Shown: positions 54,494-62,807 of the stretch, piece by piece
Position numbering within the stretch: the first letter of the stretch is position 1
Layout: every line of letters starts with the position of its first letter
Assembly: GCF_900142735.1 (NCBI RefSeq)
Contig: NZ_FRBY01000002.1
Span: forward strand, 372,001 to 436,000
Reading direction: 5' to 3'
Source: Flavobacterium saccharophilum
GTDB taxonomy: Bacteria; Bacteroidota; Bacteroidia; Flavobacteriales; Flavobacteriaceae
DNA: 64,000 bases
Notes under the pieces: generated by a model
Told to the model about the DNA's origin: nothing
Databases searched by the model: none
What the model saw: only the letters and a program-made list of their open reading frames with translations
Made by a program: the position numbers and the translations under genes

Positions 54494-55171
54494 TTAAAAA
54501 ATTTGTCCTTCATTAAATTTAAAAATTTCAATCACTTTTTTTAATTTTTCTTCCTTTACACAAAAATTATAAACTCTTTCCCAGGAAAGAAAATGAATGT
54601 CAAAATCTGTTTTACGACCGAAATTTTCAATATCTTCTTCACTAGCAGGGATAAGTCCGATATAAAACGCTTTTTTACAATCAATTACAAATTTAACAGC
54701 TTGGAGCACGACTTCATTCCTTCCTATTTTTCTATTCTCTTTATACCTTGGTTCTTCTATGCCATTATTAAAGTCCTTTAAAGCACAATTGTCAAATAAT
54801 AATTTTTTCAAATGAAGCTGAAAAAATAAATTAGATGAAGACCCCGTGTATTTTTCTTCCCTTTCAAATTTTTCAAACTGTCTTTCTAAGTACCATTTTT
54901 TACTTTGAGAAGTCTTTACTTTACCTTCTATAAATAAAACTTTTTTGTCTTTTGGATCTTCATATTCAATAATTATAACCAAATCAGAATCGCCAAAACG
55001 AGAAAACGATTGTTCTAGCAGAATTGTGTAATCAGTAATTATTTTTTCTGATTCTTCAATTTCAGGTATGTTAATTAATTTTATAAATTCACGCATTAAC
55101 TGCTTATCCTCGCCAATAGAGAATATCAAAGAATTAATTATGCCACGTTCTGAATAGCCTAGAATTTTCAT
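54494..55171 (-). CDS. putative PD-(D/E)XK-type protein in the hsd operon
   Basis: A 225-residue protein that I do not recognise. A nuclease-like core can be read: SRFGDSDLVIIIEY (Asp61, Asp63) followed 19 residues on by FIEGKVK (Glu82-Gly-Lys84), then a helix (KKWYLERQFEKFE). That is the D...ExK arrangement of the PD-(D/E)XK superfamily. The rest is helical (QLHLKKLLFDN, FVIDCKKAFYIGLIP). It lies 29 bp after the coiled-coil gene and 22 bp before hsdR. It may be an accessory or regulating nuclease of the system, or an inactive relative. Confidence 0.45.
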   Translation of the reverse strand: MKILGYSERGIINSLIFSIGEDKQLMREFIKLINIPEIEESEKIITDYTILLEQSFSRFGDSDLVIIIEYEDPKDKKVLFIEGKVKTSQSKKWYLERQFEKFEREEKYTGSSSNLFFQLHLKKLLFDNCALKDFNNGIEEPRYKENRKIGRNEVVLQAVKFVIDCKKAFYIGLIPASEEDIENFGRKTDFDIHFLSWERVYNFCVKEEKLKKVIEIFKFNEGQIF

Positions 55172-55199
55172 ATTTTATTCTTTTTACATACCGAAATTA

Positions 55200-55802
55200 T
55201 TAATCCTCGTATTTAATCATTGCCTGACAATATACAAAATGAAAAGAGTCTTTATTTGAGACTGACACGCCACCTTGAAGTTTGTATCCTTTTTCTAAAT
55301 AATAGATGACGCTCTTTTCAAAATCAGTGCGAAAAATTTCAAAATCCAGATTTTGATTATTTTCTAAAATTGCACTTTCTTCAATTTTTAGCTTCTGTAT
55401 TTCACTTTTTGCTTCAGCAATTTTTTTAGCAATAGCTACGATGTTTCTTTGATGGTTTTTAATTTTTTCAGAGAATTCTGCTTTATAGCCATCCTCTAAA
55501 TTACGTGAATATTCTAGGGGATGCGAATTATTGTATTTTGCTTTATAAAATAAAATTTCGTCCATAGTTACTTTATAAGTTGAAAAATCTTCAACTGTTT
55601 GCAAAAGAGTATCAACGTATTTAATTTCTTCTTCAAGAAGTATTTTTTTGTTTTCCTGGATTACAATTTCATCTTCAATATTTTTTATAGTTAAAGCTAA
55701 CTTTAGACCATTTCCCTTGTTTGGTTGGGAATAATATTGGTTTTCTTCATAATTAGCTTTCCTAACTTCTACAACTATATAATCTATAATTTTTCTATTC
55801 AT
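55200..55802 (-). CDS. coiled-coil protein with DUF1737-like ends
   Basis: A 200-residue protein directly behind hsdS (2-bp gap). The N-terminus IIDYIVVEVRK and the C-terminus YYLEKGYKLQGGVSVSNKDS with YCQAMIKYED resemble the two halves of the small DUF1737 domain. Between them lies about 130 residues of coiled coil (KNIEDEIVIQENKKILLEEE, KIAEAKSEIQKLKIEESAIL). I infer a DUF1737-like fold opened by a long coiled-coil insertion. Function is unknown; it may bridge restriction subunits. Not part of classical type I systems. Confidence 0.45.
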   Translation of the reverse strand: MNRKIIDYIVVEVRKANYEENQYYSQPNKGNGLKLALTIKNIEDEIVIQENKKILLEEEIKYVDTLLQTVEDFSTYKVTMDEILFYKAKYNNSHPLEYSRNLEDGYKAEFSEKIKNHQRNIVAIAKKIAEAKSEIQKLKIEESAILENNQNLDFEIFRTDFEKSVIYYLEKGYKLQGGVSVSNKDSFHFVYCQAMIKYED

Positions 55803-55804
55803 AA

Positions 55805-57049
55805 TTATACAAACATTTGCTGTAACAAACCTTTTTTAAATGTTTGTGTTTGGGTAATTTGTTTATTGGTACTTTCTATTTTTGTATCGATACCTGATAA
55901 AAAATTTGCTATTTTTTGTTGTTCTTGAAATGAAGGTATAGTTAATGAAATATTCAAAAAATCATTTACCCCAATGTTCAATAACCCGTGATTTCTTGCA
56001 CCCTCTTGGGCTACCTTTTCGATTTCTTTATTATGAAGTCCAAATTCAAAATATTGCTCCATATAATTTAATGAGACCATATTATTAAAGCAAAAACATA
56101 TATATAAAGTTGAAACAACACCTTTTTCATATTTTTTTAGTCTTTTAATAGCTCCCATTGGATATCCATTGGAGTAACTTTTATTATAAGCAAAATCATT
56201 TTTTTCTAGAAGATAATATTTTGTAACATCTTTTGCTGAAACAGATTTATTGAAATATTCTAATTGACTAACTAATCCAAGTTGAGCCGATATCGTTAAA
56301 ACATTAAGATTATTTTCTTTATTTTTTCTAACAACTCTATTTGCAACTTCCCCCAACTTCTTCTCCTCCCAATCCGGATAATCCTCCCCATTGTCATCTT
56401 TAAACCGCAATTTACCAGAGAACAATTTTTGCATTACGCCCTTTTTGTATTTTTCTAATAATTCTTTTTTGCGAGAAAGTTGCTGTATTTTTTCATCCAC
56501 TGCACTTAAAAAAGAGGCTATTTTTTGTTGTTCTGGGAGGCTCGGTATAATAATTGGCAATGTTTTAATATCACCTATCGTAAAACCTTTAATAGAAGTT
56601 CCTTGAGAAAAATTAACTAAAATTTGTTTCTTAGCTATTAAAAAATAACCAACAAAATAGCTGTTACATTTATTTGGAATGAAATTACAAAAATCTTGAC
56701 TTGTACATAATTCAATTTTATTAATTGCTAATTTTCCAACCCCAACTCTTGAAACTAATAATATACTATTAGCTGGAATAATTTTAGTTGCACTTTCTTT
56801 GACAGCATCTTCATTAAGAAATCGATGGATATTAATTTCATGAAGATTTCCATCATAGATATCAGAACTAGAAATCCAAGGAATATTACCTTTCCAATGT
56901 TTTTCGTTTGTAGTACTTGGAGTTCCTCCACCTTTAAATTCGCCTAAACTACCAAATTTTTTTAATGCAAATTCATTATTAAATTCCTTAAACCTCAATT
57001 TCGGAACTAATTTTTTTTTCTTCTCGCTATGTAAAGTTACTGTACTCAT
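55805..57049 (-). CDS. hsdS: type I restriction specificity subunit
   Basis: A 414-residue protein with two target-recognition domains. TRD1 begins FGSLGEFKGGGTPSTTNEKH and ends LPEQQKIASFLSAVDEKIQQ; TRD2 begins KLGEVANRVVRKN and ends FQEQQKIANFLSGIDTKIES. The two conserved helical spacers (PEQQKIASFL and QEQQKIANFL) define the ordering and the spacing of the bipartite DNA site. The start codon overlaps the hsdM stop by one base. Confidence 0.93.
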   Translation of the reverse strand: MSTVTLHSEKKKKLVPKLRFKEFNNEFALKKFGSLGEFKGGGTPSTTNEKHWKGNIPWISSSDIYDGNLHEINIHRFLNEDAVKESATKIIPANSILLVSRVGVGKLAINKIELCTSQDFCNFIPNKCNSYFVGYFLIAKKQILVNFSQGTSIKGFTIGDIKTLPIIIPSLPEQQKIASFLSAVDEKIQQLSRKKELLEKYKKGVMQKLFSGKLRFKDDNGEDYPDWEEKKLGEVANRVVRKNKENNLNVLTISAQLGLVSQLEYFNKSVSAKDVTKYYLLEKNDFAYNKSYSNGYPMGAIKRLKKYEKGVVSTLYICFCFNNMVSLNYMEQYFEFGLHNKEIEKVAQEGARNHGLLNIGVNDFLNISLTIPSFQEQQKIANFLSGIDTKIESTNKQITQTQTFKKGLLQQMFV

Positions 57050-58611
57050 TAAAATGGTCTTTCAATTCCTAATTCCTCACAAAAATCAGCAATAGTAGTA
57101 TCTGTAGCTTTACCAAAAATTGCTAATTCTCTTAATTCATCCGTTATTACTTTTAAATCTATAGTATTTTCTTCTTCAAAAGTATCTACATAACGAGGAA
57201 TATTCAGATTGTAATCTTGAGACACAATAAATTGCGTCTGTACGAGATGGCTATATTTTTCTTCTGTTGAGCGATTTTTGTATGTGTCAATGATTTTGCC
57301 AATATCCTCTGTACGCAATACATTTTGTGTTTTTACCTTTTCGAAATGCTGGCTGGCATCAATAAACAAAATGTCATTTGGATTTTCTCTTCTTTTCTTC
57401 AAAACTAAAATACAAGTCGGAATACTTGTACCGTAAAAAATATTGGCTGGCAAACCAATTACGGCATCCAGATAATTTTTATCTTTTATCAAATATTCAC
57501 GTATGTGTCCTTCGGCACCGCCACGAAATAAAACACCGTGAGGCAGGACAACTGCCATTGTTCCGTTATCGTCTAATTGGTGCACCATGTGTTGTACAAA
57601 AGCAAAATCGGCTTTACTGCTTGGAGCTAATTTACCGTAAGCAGAAAAACGTTCGTCATTCATAAACAAAGGACTTGCGCTCCAATTTGCAGAAAATGGA
57701 GGATTTGCAACAATAGCTTCAAAACGCATATCGTAATGTTGGGGGCGTTCTAAGGTATCTTCGTTTTTAATATCAAAACGTTTGTAATGTACATCGTGCA
57801 TAATCATGTTCATACGACATAAGTTATAAGTTGTAGGATTCATTTCCTGTCCGAAAAAAGCATTAACCGTTTTTACTTCTTTGGCAACACGTAATAATAA
57901 GGATCCAGAACCACAAGTTGGGTCATAAACACTTTTAAGTTTGTCTTTACCAACCGTTACCAATTGTGCCAAAATACTACTTACTTGTTGTGGCGTATAA
58001 AATTCACCTGCTTTTTTTCCCGCACCACTAGCAAATTTTCCAATTAAATATTCGTAGGCATCTCCCAAAACATCACTATCGACATTTTCTAAATCAAAAT
58101 CAATTTCATCCAAATGCACAAGTACTTTGACAATCAATTCATTTTTATCTGATTCAGATTTTCCTAATTTATGAGAAGTTAAATCCAAGTCGGAAAATAA
58201 ATTTCCAAAATCTTCTTCACTTTCAGTGCCCATTGTACTTTGCTCAATGTGCGTCAATACTTTGGCTAAATCTCCTAAAATAAAATTATTTTTTCCGCCT
58301 GCATTTCCTCTTCTCGCCAATTCAGAAAATAATTCAGATGGTTCTAAGAAAAAACCAAGTTTATCAATCGCTAATGATTTTAATTCCTGCATTAATAAAG
58401 CTTCGTCTGAATGTCCTTCAACTTCCTGAAAAGTCAAACCATCTGGCTTCAGGATTTCGTTGGCATACAGATCCATTTTTGTACTCAAATACTTGTAGAA
58501 AATAAAACCTAATATGTAATCTCTGAAATCATCAGCATCCATTTTCCCACGAAGGGTGTTAGCGATATTCCAGAGTTGTTGTTCTAATTTTTGTTTTTGT
58601 TCGGCTGCCAT
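57049..58611 (-). CDS. hsdM: type I restriction modification methyltransferase subunit
   Basis: A 520-residue N6-adenine methyltransferase. The HsdM N-terminal helical domain (WNIANTLRGKMDADDFRDYI) is followed by the catalytic domain with S-adenosylmethionine motif YDPTCGSGSLLLR and NPPF motif VANPPFSANW. First gene of the operon hsdM-hsdS-two accessory genes-hsdR. It methylates the host's recognition sites. Confidence 0.95.
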   Translation of the reverse strand: MAAEQKQKLEQQLWNIANTLRGKMDADDFRDYILGFIFYKYLSTKMDLYANEILKPDGLTFQEVEGHSDEALLMQELKSLAIDKLGFFLEPSELFSELARRGNAGGKNNFILGDLAKVLTHIEQSTMGTESEEDFGNLFSDLDLTSHKLGKSESDKNELIVKVLVHLDEIDFDLENVDSDVLGDAYEYLIGKFASGAGKKAGEFYTPQQVSSILAQLVTVGKDKLKSVYDPTCGSGSLLLRVAKEVKTVNAFFGQEMNPTTYNLCRMNMIMHDVHYKRFDIKNEDTLERPQHYDMRFEAIVANPPFSANWSASPLFMNDERFSAYGKLAPSSKADFAFVQHMVHQLDDNGTMAVVLPHGVLFRGGAEGHIREYLIKDKNYLDAVIGLPANIFYGTSIPTCILVLKKRRENPNDILFIDASQHFEKVKTQNVLRTEDIGKIIDTYKNRSTEEKYSHLVQTQFIVSQDYNLNIPRYVDTFEEENTIDLKVITDELRELAIFGKATDTTIADFCEELGIERPF

Positions 58612-58778
58612 TAAGCAATTATTGTTTTGAATTTATTATGAGTGCTAAAGTATTGAATATATATGGAAGGGTAAAGAGGAAAGCAATAAAGTACTTTAAA
58701 AAATATTTTTCATCTTCCAATTTGAAATAATTAATTTAATACTCCATTATCCAATAAAATAATATCTTTAAAATCCAT

Positions 58779-59039
58779 TTACTGCTCATTTTTATTTCTG
58801 TAATAGGAAATTATAGCATCACATATTTTACTTATTGAAAAAGCACTAGCGACAAGTTTAAAACATTTCGCTGCACGGTAAGCTCTTTCCGCGGGTAAAC
58901 ACGCAAACAAAACAATCAAAAAACATACTAAACAAGACATTATTATTAAATTATTCATCACATCTATATTTTTATTAGAATTCATTTTCTCACTTAAGTT
59001 TACAAATTGAAGAATCATTTTTTTAATATGGTGTGACAT
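58779..59039 (-). CDS. possible small membrane protein
   Basis: An 86-residue ORF with one hydrophobic segment (NNLIIMSCLVCFLIVLFACL) and charged ends. I use ATG 59039 (TTG 59042 just upstream is also in frame). No family is recognised. It lies 167 bp before hsdM on the same strand and has no marked promoter, so coding status is uncertain. Confidence 0.35.
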   Translation of the reverse strand: MSHHIKKMILQFVNLSEKMNSNKNIDVMNNLIIMSCLVCFLIVLFACLPAERAYRAAKCFKLVASAFSISKICDAIISYYRNKNEQ

Positions 59040-59355
59040 CAAATTATCACATTTATTAAATTAAAATTCATCGCAATTCGTTTTGCGAAGATATTTGTGT
59101 GACATGAAAAAAAATAGGACACATAAAAACATAAAAAAAAGAATTATAAAACTTTAATAATCAATATATTGAGATTTTATTTGAATTTTAAAGAATTAAA
59201 AATCCAACAATAATAAGATTTTCAAGAGGACAAATCCGGCAAATTTTTTTTTGTCCTCTTTATTGAAATATATAATGATAGATAAAAAGCTTCACAAATA
59301 ATATAACAAGAAGAGACAGTAATATACTGTCTCTTCTTTTTTGAACTTAAATTCA
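59040..59355. other. 316-bp region with two hairpins
   Basis: No gene seen. An inverted repeat AAGAGGACAAA/TTTGTCCTCTT lies at 59224-59260 and a 14-bp perfect stem at 59308-59338, listed separately. Confidence 0.5.
59308..59341. terminator. hairpin behind the small proline-rich gene
   Basis: AAGAAGAGACAGTA and its exact complement flank a three-base loop. On the plus strand a T run follows; on the minus strand the tail is CTTGTTATATT. It lies 15 bases after the minus-strand gene at 59356-59496. Confidence 0.75.
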
Positions 59356-59496
59356 TTAATCCTTTGGCTTATGGATATGAGGTTTGAGATCAGGATGTTT
59401 TTCCCGCTTTTCTGGTGTAACTCGTCTTCTTTCATCTGGAGTTCCATCTGGTTTATTTGGTTTCGGTCCTGGCTTAATAGCTTCAATTGTTCCCAT
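59356..59496 (-). CDS. small Pro/Lys-rich protein
   Basis: A 46-codon minus-strand ORF, beginning MGTIEAIKPGPKPNKPDGTP and rich in Pro, Lys, Arg and His (ERRRVTPEKREKHPD). It ends 15 bases before a strong hairpin. The hairpin and the biased composition suggest a real gene. Likely disordered, nucleic-acid-binding or cell-surface; function unknown. Confidence 0.5.
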   Translation of the reverse strand: MGTIEAIKPGPKPNKPDGTPDERRRVTPEKREKHPDLKPHIHKPKD

Positions 59497-59838
59497 AATA
59501 TTTATTTTATTTATTAATTAAGATTGAGTGACTATCACTTATCTTAAACCAAATAACCTGAATAAATTCAAATTTAATTTATGGAAAACCATAAATAAAA
59601 AAAAATATGTTCCTGCTCGCATCGATACTAAGTGGTTTCATAACTAGTTTTTATTTTTAGTTTAGATAAACCCGTATAAGTACGCATTGCTTTGTATTTA
59701 ATAATTGGTACTCTTGTTATAAATTAATTTAAGGAATTATGGTTTTCCGTAAGGAGTTTAACTTTTAAATTCTAAAATTTGTTTGATGTTGAAAATCATA
59801 AGATTTTCATTTTTGTTTTAAATTAAAATAAAATACAG
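59497..59838. other. 342-bp intergenic region
   Basis: A divergent gap between the small gene and the DUF262 gene. I find no TAnnTTTG element with a good TTG partner on either strand; nothing else seen. Confidence 0.4.
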
Positions 59839-61887
59839 TTGAAAGATACATTTCTATTAAAAGAAATTGCAGATTGGCAATTAGATTCTGAAACGTCAAT
59901 AGTAGAATTACCCTCTGTTCAAAGAGGTTTTGTTTGGAAACCAAAACAAATAGAGGATTTATGGGATTCTATCTTGAGAGGATATCCTATAGGTTCTTTT
60001 TTGTTTTCAAAAACTAGCAGCAAACTACATTTGATGGATGGCCAACAAAGAGCAACATCCATATTTTTAGGACATTTTAATCCTTACAATGCAAATGATG
60101 CTACCAAAGCGTGGGCTATAAAAGGAGAATTACCAATTGTTTGGTTAGATATTAAACCTGAGATAAAACCAGAGACAAGTAAATATTTATTCCGTTTAAC
60201 AACGCGTTCGCATCCTTGGGGCTATCAGGCAAATAATAATGACAAAAAGTTAACCGTATCAGAAAGACGAAAAGCTTTAGACTTATTTAAACTACATCAC
60301 GATAATAAAGGAGGTTATACCTCATTTAAGAACACAACGACATTTCCGTTTGATGCTTCATATCCTATACCATTAGCTTTTATTATTGAATCAAAAGATA
60401 GTGATGAGCTAATAGTAAAACTAGAAGAACATTTACCTGATTACTTTTCTACCTTAAGAGGTGGTTTTGCAGACAAAAATGAATTTGTTAATCTACTTAA
60501 GACAGAATTAAAACAAGAACTGTACGATATTTTTGATAGTGTAAAGAAACTTGGCAAGCTACAAATCAAATCAAATATCATTGAAGATCGGGTTTTACAG
60601 GAAGAAAACGAAACTGAAAACCCTACTCTATTTGTTAGAATAAATTCATCAGGAACGACCTTAAATGGGGATGATCTAATCTATTCTATTTACAAAGCAA
60701 TTTTTCCAGATGCCAAGAAGTTAATGGAAAACATTGGTTTAGATTTTATTACGCCTACACAAGTACTTTCATTAGCTTCTCGTATAGTAGCTTCTGATCT
60801 AAGCCAAAATACCTATGTTAAGAAAATTAATGTAAGAGATTTTCAGCGTAGGATAAAAAATGATGAATTTAAAGAAGGCTTGAAAAATCAAATTCAAACG
60901 CAAGAATTAAAATTGTTATTTGCACAAGCAATAAAAATTTTATCCTGTGAAGATAACTCGTTATTTGACGGTAAAGTCCCACCAGTCATTATTAAACAGT
61001 TTATTAAAAGAAATCAAGATTTATTTTTGTTCTTTGTTTATTGGCTACGAATCAATAAAATAGAATTAACCGACCAGATTAAACTTAAAATGGCAGGTAA
61101 ATTATTCTCATTTGCTTGGTTTGATTTTGCTGATATTCCACGCTTGTGGAATAAAAAAATTGATACTAAACAATTCTGGGAAGAACCTTTGAATGAATTA
61201 TTCTGGTGGGATGATAACTACGGCATCCACTTTTTGATTCAACCTGATTTATTAAGAAAATATTATTTACAACCAAAAGTAGAAAATAGGTTTATCAGTG
61301 AAGATAAAGATAGATGGGGTCTTTTGGAGGAAGGAGTTGGTACCGAAATAATAAAGTATTACAATAATGTCAAAGCACAAAATTATGATTTCCCAACAGC
61401 AAATGAATACTTCTATAAATTCATCGGCAGAATTCAACACAACAGACAACTAATTTTATTGGCACAAAGAGAATACATTAATACCTCTTTTGGAGATTAC
61501 AATCAAATGGATGATATGGATGACACTAATGTTCCTTGGGATTGGGATCACATATATCCAAGCGAATGGGTTTATCGCAAAGAGTATTGTAATAGAAGTA
61601 TTAGAGATTGGAATAATTCAAACGGAAATTTCCGAGCTATGTCACTTGAGCAAAACAGAAGTGAAAGTAATACAGCTTCTCCTAAAGAACGACTTTCTCT
61701 CGCTGAAATAAGAAAATACTCATTTATAAATGAAGATTGGCAGTATTGGCAAAATTTAGAGAAAAGAATTTGGGATGATAAAGTAGAAAATCATTTTCGA
61801 GCAATAACTTCTAGAATGATAAATATTTATGGGAAATTTTGGGATGATTTTAAAATAGATGAATTAATAAACATAAATACTCCTTAA
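59839..61887 (+). CDS. DUF262/HNH protein, GmrSD-type restriction factor
   Basis: A 682-residue protein. The N-terminal DUF262 domain carries PSVQRGFVWKPKQIEDLWDS and DGQQR (67-71), the nucleotide-hydrolysis signature of the GmrS/ParB-like fold. The C-terminal DUF1524-like HNH region shows DWDHIYP (Asp570-His571) and NSNGNFRAMSLEQNRSES. Type IV systems of this kind cut modified phage DNA using nucleotide hydrolysis. It starts with TTG at 59839. It lies beside a type I system, so it is part of a defence island; a small membrane gene follows 21 bp later. Confidence 0.85.
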   Translation: MKDTFLLKEIADWQLDSETSIVELPSVQRGFVWKPKQIEDLWDSILRGYPIGSFLFSKTSSKLHLMDGQQRATSIFLGHFNPYNANDATKAWAIKGELPIVWLDIKPEIKPETSKYLFRLTTRSHPWGYQANNNDKKLTVSERRKALDLFKLHHDNKGGYTSFKNTTTFPFDASYPIPLAFIIESKDSDELIVKLEEHLPDYFSTLRGGFADKNEFVNLLKTELKQELYDIFDSVKKLGKLQIKSNIIEDRVLQEENETENPTLFVRINSSGTTLNGDDLIYSIYKAIFPDAKKLMENIGLDFITPTQVLSLASRIVASDLSQNTYVKKINVRDFQRRIKNDEFKEGLKNQIQTQELKLLFAQAIKILSCEDNSLFDGKVPPVIIKQFIKRNQDLFLFFVYWLRINKIELTDQIKLKMAGKLFSFAWFDFADIPRLWNKKIDTKQFWEEPLNELFWWDDNYGIHFLIQPDLLRKYYLQPKVENRFISEDKDRWGLLEEGVGTEIIKYYNNVKAQNYDFPTANEYFYKFIGRIQHNRQLILLAQREYINTSFGDYNQMDDMDDTNVPWDWDHIYPSEWVYRKEYCNRSIRDWNNSNGNFRAMSLEQNRSESNTASPKERLSLAEIRKYSFINEDWQYWQNLEKRIWDDKVENHFRAITSRMINIYGKFWDDFKIDELININTP

Positions 61888-61908
61888 CAATTACATATTT
61901 AATTAAGC

Positions 61909-62571
61909 ATGAAAAGCAAAATAATCCAACTGCGTACTTTCCTAAAACGAAACAAAATATTTTTTGAAGTTTTAGCAGCAACTGCATTAACCATAACAAG
62001 TATTTTTGTCTCTTTTAAAGCAAATAACATATCCAAGAGACAAATGGAAATTATGGAATTGGAAAATACTCCAAGAATAGAAATTCAGAGAACACAATTA
62101 TTTACCGATTCAACAAAAACTTATCAAGTAACTAAATGGCTAGTTTTTAATAATAATAGTAAGATATCAAATTTTGAAATTGAGAAAGAGATTTCCTATC
62201 TTAATATAGCTAAAAAAAACAGAGAAGAAATAAGCATTCCTGTAATAGAATATCTGAATCCCTCAGGTAAATTAAGTGGACAAAACGAAGGTTTAATATA
62301 TGAATTTGATAACATTAATAGTTTTCATGACGAGTTTGTAACTAGCCAAAAACTTTTAGAATACGGGGCTGTTGATGTAAAAAGTTTTATTGAAATATCA
62401 TATCATGATGTTTTGGGAAGAAAAGAAATAAAGTATTTTCAAATATTACCGTTAATTCAAGAAATTTCAAAAACTGATTGGGATTTGACATATGAAGATT
62501 GGAGTAATAAAAGCAATAATGCTATATATCTAAAATATATTGAAAAGAACATTAAGCAAATAAAAAAATAA
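61909..62571 (+). CDS. membrane-anchored protein of unknown function
   Basis: A 220-residue protein with one N-terminal membrane segment (FFEVLAATALTITSIFVSFKA) followed by a soluble domain of mixed strands (TYQVTKWLVFNNNSKI, FIEISYHDVLGRKEIKYFQI). No family is recognised. It is 21 bp downstream of the DUF262 gene and is probably co-expressed; a partner in the same defence module is possible. Confidence 0.6.
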   Translation: MKSKIIQLRTFLKRNKIFFEVLAATALTITSIFVSFKANNISKRQMEIMELENTPRIEIQRTQLFTDSTKTYQVTKWLVFNNNSKISNFEIEKEISYLNIAKKNREEISIPVIEYLNPSGKLSGQNEGLIYEFDNINSFHDEFVTSQKLLEYGAVDVKSFIEISYHDVLGRKEIKYFQILPLIQEISKTDWDLTYEDWSNKSNNAIYLKYIEKNIKQIKK

Positions 62572-62618
62572 AAATTCGGATAACTTAAAAGTCTTTTCTG
62601 ACTTTGCAAAATTTCTAT

Positions 62619-62670
62619 AAAACCTTAAAGGCTAGTACTCCAAAAGTACCGCTTTTAGGGTTTTCTTTTT
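62619..62670 (+). terminator. terminator
   Basis: AAAACCTTAAAGGC pairs with GCTTTTAGGGTTTT (with G-U pairs), around an inner GTAC/GTAC pairing, followed by TTTTCTTTTT. It ends the DUF262 operon. Confidence 0.75.
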
Positions 62671-62807
62671 TACCTCTCTCTTACTGATATTATCATTCTA
62701 TTAATTTTAAAAAACCTTTTACTACCACTTTAATAACTTTTCCTAGCAATCTCTTAGAAATACCAAGCCATATATTTACGAATCGATCTAATCAAAACAG
62801 TACAATC

